This document shows positions 47,401 through 57,690 of a DNA stretch of 64,000 nt, piece by piece. The DNA is from Corythucha ciliata (Eukaryota > Arthropoda > Insecta > Hemiptera > Tingidae), in assembly GCA_038030265.1 (NCBI GenBank), contig JAWNBC010000008.1, positions 1-64,000 on the forward strand, in the 5' to 3' direction. A program made the position numbers and the translations under genes. The notes beneath the pieces were generated by a model, which searched no databases, was not told where the DNA came from, and saw nothing but the letters and a program-made list of their open reading frames with translations. Positions within the stretch are counted from its first letter, which is position 1, and each line of letters opens with the position of its first letter.

Positions 47401-48447
47401 ATGGGTACGGAGCGCTACAGTTTTTCTCTTACCACCTTCAGGTAATAATCCCCTCAATTTTTTTTTTTAAACCTCCGAGATCAGAACATTCAACCTTTTT
47501 CTACTTTTCCAGCCCCTCGGGCAAGTTGGTACAAATTGAGTACGCTTTGGCTGCTGTGGCCGCTGGGGCCCCTTCGATTGGCATTAAAGGTGATTATTTT
47601 ATGGAAAAAATGACGGTACAAATGGAATTAAATCGAATGTTTTCAGCCGTAAATGGAGTCGTGTTGGCCACTGAAAACAAGCACAAGTCAATTCTGTATG
47701 AGGAGCATTCTATTAAAAAGATCGAGCTTATAGCCGAACATATTGGAATGGTTTACAGCGGTGAGTTAGACTCGTTTATTTGCTACGAAGACATTGTTTT
47801 AAATTGAGCTTACAATAAATAGGTATGGGGCCCGATTATCGCCTCCTTGTGAAACGTGCTAGAAAGATGGCCGAACAGTACAAATTGGTGTACGGGGAAA
47901 GAATTCCAACGCCTCAATTGGTTCAAAGAGTGGCGATGGTCATGCAGGAGTATACGCAATCTGGGTATGATGATAGAAATAGTTTTTATTAGAGTTGAAA
48001 TAGCGAAGCGCCTTATTCACTTGATTTGTGGGGAAACATTGCAGTGGCGTCCGACCTTTTGGAGTGTCACTGTTGATTTGTGGCTGGGACGAAGAGAAAC
48101 CCACTCTGTTCCAGTGTGATCCTTCGGGAGCTTACTTCCCCTGGAAGGCTACGGCCATGGGTAAAAATTTCATCAACGGGAAAACATTCTTGGAGAAGAG
48201 GTGAGGGATGCGGTTGTACGGGAGGGTCTCATACAAGTGAAGCCAAATTGTCTTGTGAATTTGGTGCCACAGATACAGTGACACTCTCGAATTGGACGAC
48301 GCTGTCCACACGGCCATTCTGACGCTTAAAGAGGGATTCGAGGGTCAAATGACGGCTGATACGATTGAAGTGGGTATTTGTGACGCTCAGGGGTTCAAAG
48401 TTCTTGATCCAGCCACCGTCAAGGACTATCTTGCTAATATTCCTTAA
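47401..48447 (+). CDS. PSMA2: proteasome subunit alpha type-2
   Basis: Alpha-2 is a structural subunit of the outer ring of the 20S proteasome, gating substrate entry. Six exons were read: 47401-47441, 47513-47589, 47647-47760, 47823-47964, 48045-48200 and 48273-48447. They are joined by short GT..AG introns and give 234 residues, the same length as the human protein. The N-terminal alpha-subunit signature [20 protein letters not shown] is complete. [52 protein letters not shown], [12 protein letters not shown] and [17 protein letters not shown] follow. Alpha subunits lack the catalytic N-terminal Thr, and none is expected. AATAAA is at 48490-48495. The gene converges on the sarcoglycan gene 366 bp downstream. 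Confidence 0.98.
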
Positions 48448-48489
48448 ATTTGCTGAGTCATCATCATTTGTCTGCATTTTTTATGGCGA

Positions 48490-48495
48490 AATAAA
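48490..48495 (+). promoter_or_regulatory. PSMA2 polyadenylation signal
   Basis: AATAAA 43 bases after the PSMA2 stop codon. Confidence 0.7.
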
Positions 48496-48771
48496 TTAAT
48501 GTTAAGCATTTAACATGGCGATGGTTCTCGTGATATCAACACTTTAATTTTAATAGGAAGGTACACAGTAATACAAAATGTTTGGTTAATATTAAGTGAA
48601 TTCGCTCTAAAATAACGTCACGTGACGGACCGTACGTTTTTCGTTTATTTCTGATGACGGCGTGGGGTGGTTGTCATGGCAAGACGCGCTCTCTTATTTC
48701 ACTTTAGTTATTTCACCGCAGACATGTCAGCTTGATTTCATAAGATGCCACGTGACGGCTTATATTTCTGC

Positions 48772-48777
48772 TTTATT
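48772..48777 (-). promoter_or_regulatory. sarcoglycan polyadenylation signal
   Basis: AATAAA on the minus strand, 37 bases after the stop of the sarcoglycan gene. Confidence 0.65.
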
Positions 48778-48813
48778 ATTTTCGAGACGTACTGAGTATG
48801 ATATGCACGTTTT

Positions 48814-49918
48814 TTAGGCGCACGGATTAAATTGAGCCGTGTCGATATTATGGCAGGCTGATTGTGAGTTGAAGTCTTTAGAGACAGGAACTCGAAACAG
48901 TCGTCCCTGTGGCATACAAACGCACACTTTGTACTGTGACGCTTGTATTCCACCCAATCCTTTGGACACGATTGGAATTCTTTTGACGTCCAACGTTATC
49001 CCATCTTTGCCGCTGAGTATGATGCTACCGTTGACACTTCGAAGTTTGACCTCTTGATCGGCAGACCAGACGATTTCTTTGCCTTCAATTCGGGTTCCTT
49101 CGCTGCCTTTTTTTCAAAAAATTAAACATTTTTGTTGGTTTAGTGACTCCCCTTGCACAGCTAGTAGTAGTAGTAATATGATTCGTTTACCTTTTAATTT
49201 AGTGTAAGAGTCCGAGCGAAGCACCAGTTTTTCCTCGACTGGACCGGTGACTCGACCCAAATGAGCCAGCCTGGTTTGAACGTTTCGAACCGGTCGCAGT
49301 AATTTAAAATTTGGGGATTCCGTTTGAAAAACACGTCCGACTTCGAAATTCCTCACTCCTTTGACCAACGTCCCATTCTGTTCCATGACGATCGAATTCC
49401 TCACGCGCCCTTTCTTGTCTTCCACTTCAAGCACCACTGCTCCTCCTCTAACGCCTCGAATTTCACTCTCCGTATTTTCGACGCCCTCGATTTTCCCGTC
49501 AGGTTTTAAAACGTCCCCTGTAAACAAACAAACCAAAAAAACGCGCGATCGTGTCACAACGTTTGTTTTCTTAACTCGAACGTCGCCCCTTTACCGAGAT
49601 CGGTATCACCGTAGAACTTGACTGTACTCTCCAGGGGGACGAGCTCAACGCTTTCCATGCCGCGACCTAGTCGAAGAACGCTGTATATGACAACAGTGAG
49701 AATCATGTTGCCCCAGGCGAGGATACTGAGCAAGCCAACGAGCGTCCAAAAAGTGTACGTTTTGGACGCCGGCATTTTCGCGCTAATAATACGGCGGTTA
49801 TTTGACAAAAACGCGAAGAACGATACAAAAAAAAAAAAAATTCAACTCACTGAACGCCTCGATCCGTCATAGATGTAGCACTCTTGGCCAGTTTCTCCTC
49901 TTTACTGCCACTCCCCAT
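48814..49918 (-). CDS. SGCB: beta-sarcoglycan-like protein
   Basis: Beta-sarcoglycan is a type II membrane glycoprotein of the dystrophin complex in the muscle sarcolemma. Four exons on the minus strand were read: 49918-49851, 49782-49595, 49517-49191 and 49106-48814. Their phases close into 291 residues (vertebrate beta form ~318). The cytoplasmic tail is short (~32 residues). One membrane segment, about residues 33-57 (TFWTLVGLLSILAWGNMILT), runs into IYSVLRLG as in the beta family. The extracellular part has repeated beta-strand motifs, an N-x-T site (MEQNGTLV), SVNGSIILSGKDG and a Cys-rich C-terminus (YKVCVCMPQGRLF..ACHNID..NPCA), typical of sarcoglycans. Beta is preferred over gamma/delta from the post-membrane stretch and the RIP/LP motif before the Cys cluster, although the length is closer to gamma/delta. 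Confidence 0.92.
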
Positions 49919-51159
49919 ATCCCCCCCGAGTTCTATTTTTAATACCAACTTTTGTTTGTTGCGGGTCTTCTCTTTCTCTCGACCGCTGGATTATTAAAAA
50001 CGACTGATCAAAAAACGGGCGTTTAAATTAAGATAAAATTACGCTTTGAAACGTATTCGTTTCAAGCTGTCATGAGGAGGTGGGCAGGGGCGGTGCTGCT
50101 ACTGTGGGAGGAAATCGATGAAAGAACGTCCCACCTGGTATGAGCTGTGATGAGCGAGCTTAACTGTTTGATGCACTTTTCTGTTTGTTGACCTAGTAAA
50201 GCATTGTTTTTAATATGTCTCAAATTTCTTCATTAGTCCTTAATGCATGACAGGCACAAGGGAGGCCCTATTGTAGCATTCCCTGCCAATACATATAGAG
50301 GCTCCCGGTATTGCTCCTCTAAACCCGTCGATATTGACGACTTTATCATGAATTTGGTGAAAAGCTCGACTTCTGGTGTGTCGAAATGCCTCTAAAGAAG
50401 GCTTTCTACTGTACTGTGTGGAGGATTCGTAGCCTCATCGGATGGGTGGGTTCGCAGGCCGCCGCACTTTTATTCTTAATCGTAGGATTACAAACAGTTT
50501 TGAGAGTTTCACTAGGAAACATACCCGTCAGTGATGGTCAGTCAGTTTCTTTGGCTACATTTTGAGGGTCGTTTGTGCACGCAAAATCAGAATCTCCAGA
50601 TAAAATAAATCGAGTGGTCAATTTCAGAATTCTGAGGTTATCTGAGTCTGAAACCACCAAAATCGTTCGCGGTGTATCTGATCTGTCCCATATGTAAGTA
50701 TACTTCTGGTAACTTGGGCTAGTCCGCTCTTCCGGGTGACGAGGACCCTCATGTGCTGGTTGAGGAATGAGGGGGGGGGCGTCAAAGTCTCTTCACAATC
50801 CTCTACTTCTATATCTAATACTTTGGTCGCGAAATCAAAGTATTTCGGCAAAACATGGGGATTTCAACAAAAAAATCCGATCGTTTTAGGCCCTAAAATA
50901 GTAATTCCGTATAATGAATCGCAAGACTACCCCAAATAAATGAATGTATGACGTGACGGTGAAAGAGGAGATAACCAAAAATGCGGAATTCACCCCGTTT
51001 GCTGACTTATAATTCGACGTTTACACCTTCAAAATGTACAACTGTTCGGCTGTAGCGTACCGAGTTAGGAGGAGGGGGAGCTACGAACCGCTCTGATTCC
51101 AGGAAGGGGGTAATAGCGGGCCTCCTAAATCCAAAGCTGTTCATGCACCAAGTCCGCGG
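49919..51159. other. intergenic, no gene recognised
   Basis: Contains the presumed promoter of the sarcoglycan gene. A CAGGGGCGGTGCTG at 50084 resembles a hAT-type end without a partner. There are G runs near 50770 and 51070. No frame shows family motifs. Confidence 0.4.
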
Positions 51160-51510
51160 CTAAAATCGAGAGCTCTTTCGCAGCTAAAATTCTGAAAAAA
51201 ATCTGTAATTCGTGAAGGCTATAAAATTGGAAAAAGCGTTAGTCTACGGATAAAATTGAGAAATATCGCTCTTTCGCGGCTAACATTTTAAGGAATAGAA
51301 CGTTCTTGTGTCGAGTCGGTGGCAAAAGTGAAGAGAAACCGCTAATTCATGGCTAGAAGCGAGGAAAATCGTTTATTTGCTGCAGAAATGGTCGAAAAGC
51401 TCCAGTTCACGGCTAAAATCTAAAAAATCCCTGATTCGTGGCTAAAAATGATAGGGTGTGAATTTATTTAACCGAAAATTCGTGCTTTTTCTCAATTTAG
51501 CCGCGAACGA
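51160..51510. repeat. minisatellite block
   Basis: Units of the GCTAATTCGCGGC / TAAAATTGAGAAAAA family. The last unit (51490-51505) appears in the opposite orientation (TTTTTCTCAATTTAGCCGCG), so the block ends with an inverted copy. Confidence 0.75.
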
Positions 51511-51638
51511 GGGCTGATCCCATTTAGTCTCTTCAGTCTTTGGTCAGTCGTTGGGATGGTATTATATACCCGATTATTATTCCATGGGCATGCGCCACTC
51601 GAAACGTATACATCTCATTTGCCCCCTCGTTAGTTGGT

Positions 51639-51809
51639 TGTGATATTTTGGATTTAATGAGTCAGTTTAAAAGAACACGACATGATTTATTTAACTCAAA
51701 ATATTCCTTGGTTCGTGCATAACCATCAAAAAAACAATGGATTTTTTTTTTCCATGAGGTGCCAGCAGGCGGGAGTTTTTTTGGCAATGCTGCCAACCGC
51801 TATATCACA
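51639..51809 (-). repeat. 3' LTR of gypsy element 2
   Basis: 171 bp from TGTGATATTTTGG to CGCTATATCACA, matching 56497-56665 with about a dozen differences. Confidence 0.9.
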
Positions 51810-52395
51810 ACTTTTCCCGTTTTTTTCTTCAGTTAAAATTTACATAAAATACTTGGATATTTTCAATAGATTACAGTAGTACTCAAAATCCGAATATAAA
51901 ACAAAAACGCTGCGAATTATCGAACAATGCCTTATTATTTCGACTGTGGGTTTATTATTCATCGATGTAGTCAAATCCGGCTTGAAATTACATGAAAATC
52001 GACACCCCACACCCCTATGATCCCAAATCCTTTGAAAATCCCCATTTTGGACCCGCTTTTGGCCCATAAAACCCCAGGGAGTTATTTGATCAAACTGATC
52101 AGATGTTAGGACCAACTAGACCCCAAATGGAGTCTATGTGCGAAAGAACGAATTTTTTCGAGCAATCCTAGGGCAAGATATGGCCCGGACGGCGGACGGA
52201 CATTTTTTTTTTATTGCAGATTTGGATTCTACGCACTTTGAAACGTAAAACTACAAATTTTGAGGGGGGGTCAAAAAATTTTTTTGCGATACGATTACAA
52301 AGACTTATTATTGAGAAATAACAAGTCAAAAATCAGAAGAATTCAACCACAAATATCCGAAAATGACAATTAATCACAAAAAATACCAACGTCAT

Positions 52396-53559
52396 CTATT
52401 TCTTAACTCTTCCTGTGACATAATCCTTAAATTTTTGTGGAACATTAATTTTCCTTATGGGTCTGGTGGGCTCTTTGATATCTGTTGATGGGGAAATAGG
52501 CGAAGGAATGTCAGGTAGTGGTAGTGTACAGTCTCGTGCCTGATTTGGGTCCCTTGTACATTCATTTACTTTTGACGGGCTTTCACACTTTTGAATTTGA
52601 TCTATATGACGTTTATGTAACACCCCTGAGTCTTCGACTAAACATTCAAAGAGTCTATTACCTATAGGCTTTTCAATTGTCGCTGCCACCCATGACTTAT
52701 TGTGGGGATCTCTATAGTCCCTTATGTACACCCGCTCCCCCGGCGAAAAAGATTGATTACGAGTGCCCGGGAAGTTCCTAACTTGTTGATCCAGGGCCCT
52801 TGCCCGCTGCTGAGAACCGTTCGAACGCAAAAGATCGAGTCTTGTTCGAGGCTGCCGACCTAACATGAGATAGGCAGGTGTCTGTCCGGTGGTGGAATGG
52901 GGTGTATTCCTATAAACGAAAAGAAACTTATTTAGCGCATAAGACGCTTTGACGCAAGGGGACTCACTCAACGCTTTCTTTAACCCCAATTTACAAGTTC
53001 TCACAGCGTTTTCCGCCGCCCCATGGCTTGCTTGGTGAAATGGCGGCGAATGTCGCAACAGAATCCCATTACAAGTACAAAAATTTTGAAATTCTTGGGA
53101 CCAAAATCCCGACGCGTTATCCGAAACCAACATAACCGGGAAACCAAATCGACTAAAAATATTTTGCAATACAGAAATCGTAGTTGCCGAATCTACTTTT
53201 GGCACTTATTCATAGACTTCCAGCCACTTGGAGAACGAGTCGACAACTAAGAGAAAAGTTTTCCCAAAAATTGGTCCAAAATGATCAATATGAATTCTGT
53301 CAAAAGGACGAGACGTGTCAGGCCACTTTGATAACGGCGATTTGGGGGGTTCGGGACGCGCCTCTAGACAGTATACGGACATGAACTGGCTACTTTTTCC
53401 AAATCTTTGTCTAACTCTGGCCACCAGAAATACGATCTGCACAGTGCTTTCATTTTTGAAATCCCTAAATGGGTGGAATGGACTTCTCTTAGAATTTGAC
53501 GTCTCAACGACGCCGTATAACTGCCCTGTGCCCCCACAAAAGCAAGCCTTGATCTTCAT
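52396..53559 (-). pseudogene. gypsy element 2 integrase, one stop
   Basis: A frame from 53559 contains FDRIHIDHFGPIF (first Asp) and ends at a TAA near 53206. The same reading continues from 53205 with MLVSDNASGF (second Asp), HGAAENAVRT (Glu), and a C-terminal FSPGERVYIRDY domain, to 52396. The N-terminal zinc-binding part is frameshifted. Confidence 0.87.
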
Positions 53560-53629
53560 ACAATTCTAGTTTACGTCTAAAATACGGTATTAGGTCTTCT
53601 TCCACCTGCTTAGACCAACCGTTTCCAAG

Positions 53630-55409
53630 CTACCCCAAGATCTTGCACAAGGACGCCTCTTTTTGCAATTCTTCCCGTAAGGTTTCCCCCGTTACTGGTG
53701 TCGACTGGAAAAGGAAATTTACGTACTCTCCTCCTTTGTCCTCTTCCCCCATTTCACTTGACATTGACAGACGTGACAATCCGTCCGCAACCATATTCAG
53801 TTTCCCTTGCACAGGTTTAAAAGAGTAATCGAACCCCGACAAATGGACGGCCTGCTGCGATTTTGGGCAAACTCCTCGACTCACCAAATAAGGCCTTAAG
53901 TGGTCGATGGTCCGAGACCAGTTCAAAATGTCTCCCTGCCAAATACTGAAAAAATTTCTGCGTAGCCCATAGAGCCTATGGCCTATGGCCTGCGTAGCCA
54001 TATGGCCATAGAGCCTCTTTGTGTATAACGGAATACCTGGACTCGGCATCCGACAACGTCCTTGCCGCGTACGCCACCGGGCGTTCCGTGCCATCGCCTG
54101 AGGGATGCACTAAAACAGCGCCGATACCATTTTGAGAAGCGTCACAAACTAGCTTAAGAGGTTTGGTTGGATCATAGTGCGTCAAAACTACGTCTGAGGC
54201 CAACAGCTTTTTGATTTTATCAAATGCTTCCTGACACTTTGTTGTCCAGCTAAAAGGAACCTCCTTTTTCAAAAGTTGAAACAAAGGAAACAAAATCGTC
54301 GAAAAATCCGGGACGAATTTCGCGTAATATTGGGCCATACCCAAAAAAGTTTGCAACGAAGCCACATTTGTTGGTTCCGGTGCCTTTAAAATCGCCTCAA
54401 CTTTTTCCGGGGTTTTCCTTAGACCGTCCTTCGAAATTATGTGTCCGAGATAAGACACTTCAGATTCGAAAAACCTACATTTCTTAAGGTTCAGGGTGAG
54501 ACCTGCCTCTTCCAACCTTCGTAACGTCGTCGACAAATTTTTTAGATGGTCCTGTTTATCTTTGCCCGTGACGATAATGTCGTCCAAGAAATTGACAACG
54601 CCAGGAATACCCTGAAGTACCCGTTCCACTTCTCGTTGGAATAAGGAACATGCCGGTTTAGTACCGTATGGCAACCTATTGACTAAGTACTGCCCTTTGT
54701 GAGTACTCCAAGCCAACAAATGTCGGGTTCGCTCCCCTAAAACCAACTGGTTGTAAGCATTGTACACATCTAATTTAGAAAATTGTTGTCCCCCTTGGAG
54801 GCTCGCGAAAACGTCATCTATCCGAGGAAGTGGATAATTAAAATCGTGAAGGTACCTGTTAATAGTGGTTTCGTAGTCTGCACAAAGCCTCAGAGTGCCA
54901 TCGGCTTTAGGCACTGGCACCAACGGCGTTCCCCAATCCGTATGCTCGACTTTAGTAATGACCCCTGCCGCCTCCAGCTTTACGAGTTCCGCCTCTACCT
55001 TTTCCTTAAAGGCAAAGGGAATTGGCCTGGGCTTAACAAATATAGGGGCAACGTCTTTATCTATTTCGAAATCCATTTTAGTCAATTTACACTCCCCTAA
55101 TTTGCCTGTAAATAATTTTTTATGTCTTTCCACGAGACCCTCAACCGTCAATTCCGAGATATTTAAATGAACGTCCACATTTAATTTTAATTTCAAAGTT
55201 TGCAACAAATCCCGGCCCAGCAGCGGTCTGACACCCTTCTCAACAACCAAGAACCTCGCCATGAACTCTTGCCCCTTGTACGATACGACCACCTGAATTT
55301 CCCCTTTCGGAATTATCGAACCGCCGTCATAGGTTCTTAAAGTTACATGGGTGAGTTTTACTGTAACATTCGGAAGCTTTGACAAAACCCTGCCAGGCAC
55401 AATCGACAC
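53630..55409 (-). pseudogene. gypsy element 2 reverse transcriptase and RNase H, frameshifted
   Basis: The frame to 53976 includes RPLLGRDLL, RPIPFAFKEKV, GVITKVEHTDWGTPLVPV, LDVYNAYNQL, the catalytic VNFLDDIIVTG, LGHIISKDGL and VCDASQNGIGAVL. RNase H breaks at about 53960-54015, where a GGCCTATGGCCT-rich tandem duplication is inserted. Homology resumes in another frame (IDHLRPYLVS; KLNMVADGLSRL). Just upstream, the protease active-site region reads Y-S-G-V-S instead of D-S/T-G-A. Confidence 0.9.
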
Positions 55410-55442
55410 ACCACTGTACGGTAACTTGATTAACTTGGATCG

Positions 55443-56470
55443 TCACAAAAATAGGCAGAACAGACCCGTTGGACTGATGACGACCTGAAAAACGTCGTCA
55501 ACACAAGAGTCTAAAAAGTGGGTTTTTTTAGTGGATTTGCAAACAGAGATTAAATGCCCTACTTGCTGACACCCTTTACATTTGTAATTTTTGTACTTGC
55601 ACGTTTTCGACGAATGGTTCGGTTTACCGCATACCTCGCACGACGTTGACCTTTCGAAACTCTTCGTAGACCCTGAATTCTGCGTAGTTTGTCCCGCCGA
55701 ACGATTTGACCCTGGACTCTGCGACGTCTGTCCCGTTAAACGAAAATTCGGCTTGCTCCTGCCGGACGAAGGAATACGGTGGCCTCCCTGGCCACTTTTT
55801 GCCGTGAAATGAACGTCCGCCGACGATGCCGATGATAAGAGACTGGCCTCTTTCTGAACCGCTATTTCTAAAAGCGTCGAAAGTGGTTTGGACTCGTCTT
55901 CTTCGCAGAGTCTGTCAAGCACACGCCCTATATGCATTCCAGTAACGAATTTGTCCTTCACTTTTTCGTCAAGAAGTGGTCCAAAGCGACACAATATCGC
56001 CGCATTTTTTATGCGAACAAACCGAAGTGAGTAGAAAACTACTCGTTGATGGTAAACGCTCACCACCTTGGCGAAATGACCGGTTAATATCTCGACGAGC
56101 TCCTCGTAAGACAATGAGCTTGGTGGAACTGGATCACACAGATCCCTCAGCAAGGAGTACGCCCGAAGTCCAATTACCGTGAGTAACACAGGCACTTGGC
56201 GTTCTTCGCCGACTAGATTGGCCGCGAAATAATGCTCTAGCCGCTCTTTATAGATGACCCAATCGTCGTGTTCCAAGTCGAATTCGGGTACAGCCCCGAC
56301 TACCGCGCCAGAGAACATTCCAAACTGTTCGTATTTTGAGGTACCTTACCTCGCGAGTCGTCTTCCGGAGAATCTCGACGACTAGTTTCCACTTCTTCGT
56401 CCACGTGGAAACCCTTGAAACTTTTCTCCGCTTCCGTAGCTAGAGATTTTCGAACTTTTCTTCGTGTCAT
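55443..56470 (-). pseudogene. gypsy element 2 gag, frameshifted near its start
   Basis: A first ATG at 56470, 13 bases inside the primer site, opens a frame (MTRRKVRKSL) that shifts near 56340 into the main gag frame ending at 55443. That frame holds the capsid-like region and two zinc knuckles (CEVCGKPNHSSKTC and CKGCQQVGHLISVC). Confidence 0.85.
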
Positions 56471-56483
56471 CCGAGATTTGTAA

Positions 56484-56495
56484 CCGACTGCGCCA
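56484..56495 (-). promoter_or_regulatory. primer-binding site, tRNA-Ser type
   Basis: The minus strand reads TGGCGCAGTCGG one base inside the 5' LTR, the same primer site as in 17.6/297- and mag-type elements. Confidence 0.8.
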
Positions 56496-56496
56496 C

Positions 56497-56665
56497 TGTG
56501 ATATTTTGGATTTAATGAGTCAGTTTAAAAGAAAACGACATGATTTATTTAACTCAAAATATTCCAAAGGTTCGTGCATAACCTTCAAAATAACAATGTC
56601 TTTTTTTCCATGAGGTGCCAGCAGGTGGGAGTTTTTTTGGCAATGCTGCCAACCGCTATATTACA
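56497..56665 (-). repeat. 5' LTR of gypsy element 2
   Basis: 169 bp, the partner of 51639-51809. The right edge lies two bases before the gag frame of gypsy element 3. Confidence 0.88.
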
Positions 56666-56667
56666 CA

Positions 56668-57690
56668 TTGTCTGAATTACTCTTGGGACGCCAAGAACGA
56701 CCCTCCGCACCTACCCCCGGCCTTGCCGAACTCACGGCAGCGCTCAACAGGTTCGTCTCGCGACTGACGCCGTCACCGGCAGCGGCCACACCCGCTTCTA
56801 CATCGTCGGGCCCCAGGTCTGTTCAAGAAATTTTACAAACTCAATCGCTCAACTTCGAGTCGTATGACGAAGCACAAGAACCGTTTGACTCCTACATTCA
56901 ACGACTCGACAATTTTTACATGATAAAAGGCCTGACAGCAGGGACCGATTCGGCTTCAGACCAGGCAAAGGTACGAATTCCTAATTAACTGCCTCGGCCC
57001 GAAGAATTACCAGCTATTGTCAAGCTTAACTGCACCGGACCTTCCGACCACAAAAACTTCAAATGACCTCATTAAATTACTATCGGAACATCTCAGCCCA
57101 CGGTCAAATATTCTTACAGAGCAACATCGATTCCTGTCTCGCATCCAACATACAGGCGAGTCACTGTCTAACTATATTTCTGGGCTAAAACACCTCGCAC
57201 AGAAAGCAAATTTTAAATCGACCTGTACAAACGCCGAATGTTCGCTTTTTGTCATGCAATTGATGCTACGAGCTCAATTTATTCGCGGTGTTAGCGATTC
57301 TGACATTCGCGAAAAACTACTACAACAAGGAGAAATGACACTCGAAAAGACCGTAGAAATCGCTTTGGCCATTGAGGCATCCAAATTAGAAAACAAGGAA
57401 ATATACGCTTCAAAATTACACCCAGTTAACAAAATAAAAACCGTCGGACACTCACACGTACTCAAGAATGCCACGTCAGCCCCAGCCCGGACCCTTCCGC
57501 CCCGCACATCTACGTCCTTGAGACATAAACAAAATGTTAAACTAGAGCAGCTCGGACTCTCTGGAATTTGCTAACACTGCGGAAGGGCCAACCTCGAAAC
57601 AAGAGCATGCCGCTCAAAGGAGAAAATACGTTGCGACAAATGCAATAAAAAGGGACATCTTGCTCGCATCTGAATTACAACTTTGTCGAA
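56668..57690 (+). pseudogene. gypsy element 3 gag with stops inside both zinc knuckles
   Basis: The capsid part lies at 56668-57560 with a frameshift near 56975. Then come knuckle 1 (C-stop-H-C-G...C, stop TAA at 57572 where a Tyr-like codon is expected) and knuckle 2 (CDKCNKKGHLARI, stop TGA at about 57672 where the last Cys should be). Confidence 0.8.

Larger units (their letters stand above)
51639..56665 (-). mobile_element. Ty3/gypsy element 2 (mag-like), short LTRs
   Basis: A 5.0 kb element on the minus strand with ~170-bp LTRs, a tRNA-Ser-type primer site, gag with two CCHC-type knuckles, and pol (RT, RNase H, integrase). Short LTRs, tRNA-Ser priming and the SDNA..AAENAV integrase style fit the mag group. 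Frameshifts, a stop before the integrase core and loss of the protease Asp make it inactive. The flanks do not duplicate. Its right edge abuts the gag of gypsy element 3, so it interrupts or truncates that copy. Confidence 0.9.

Noticed and set aside
48814..49918. Gamma- or delta-sarcoglycan
   Set aside because: Total length fits these, but the stretch after the membrane segment and the motifs before the C-terminal Cys cluster follow the beta form.
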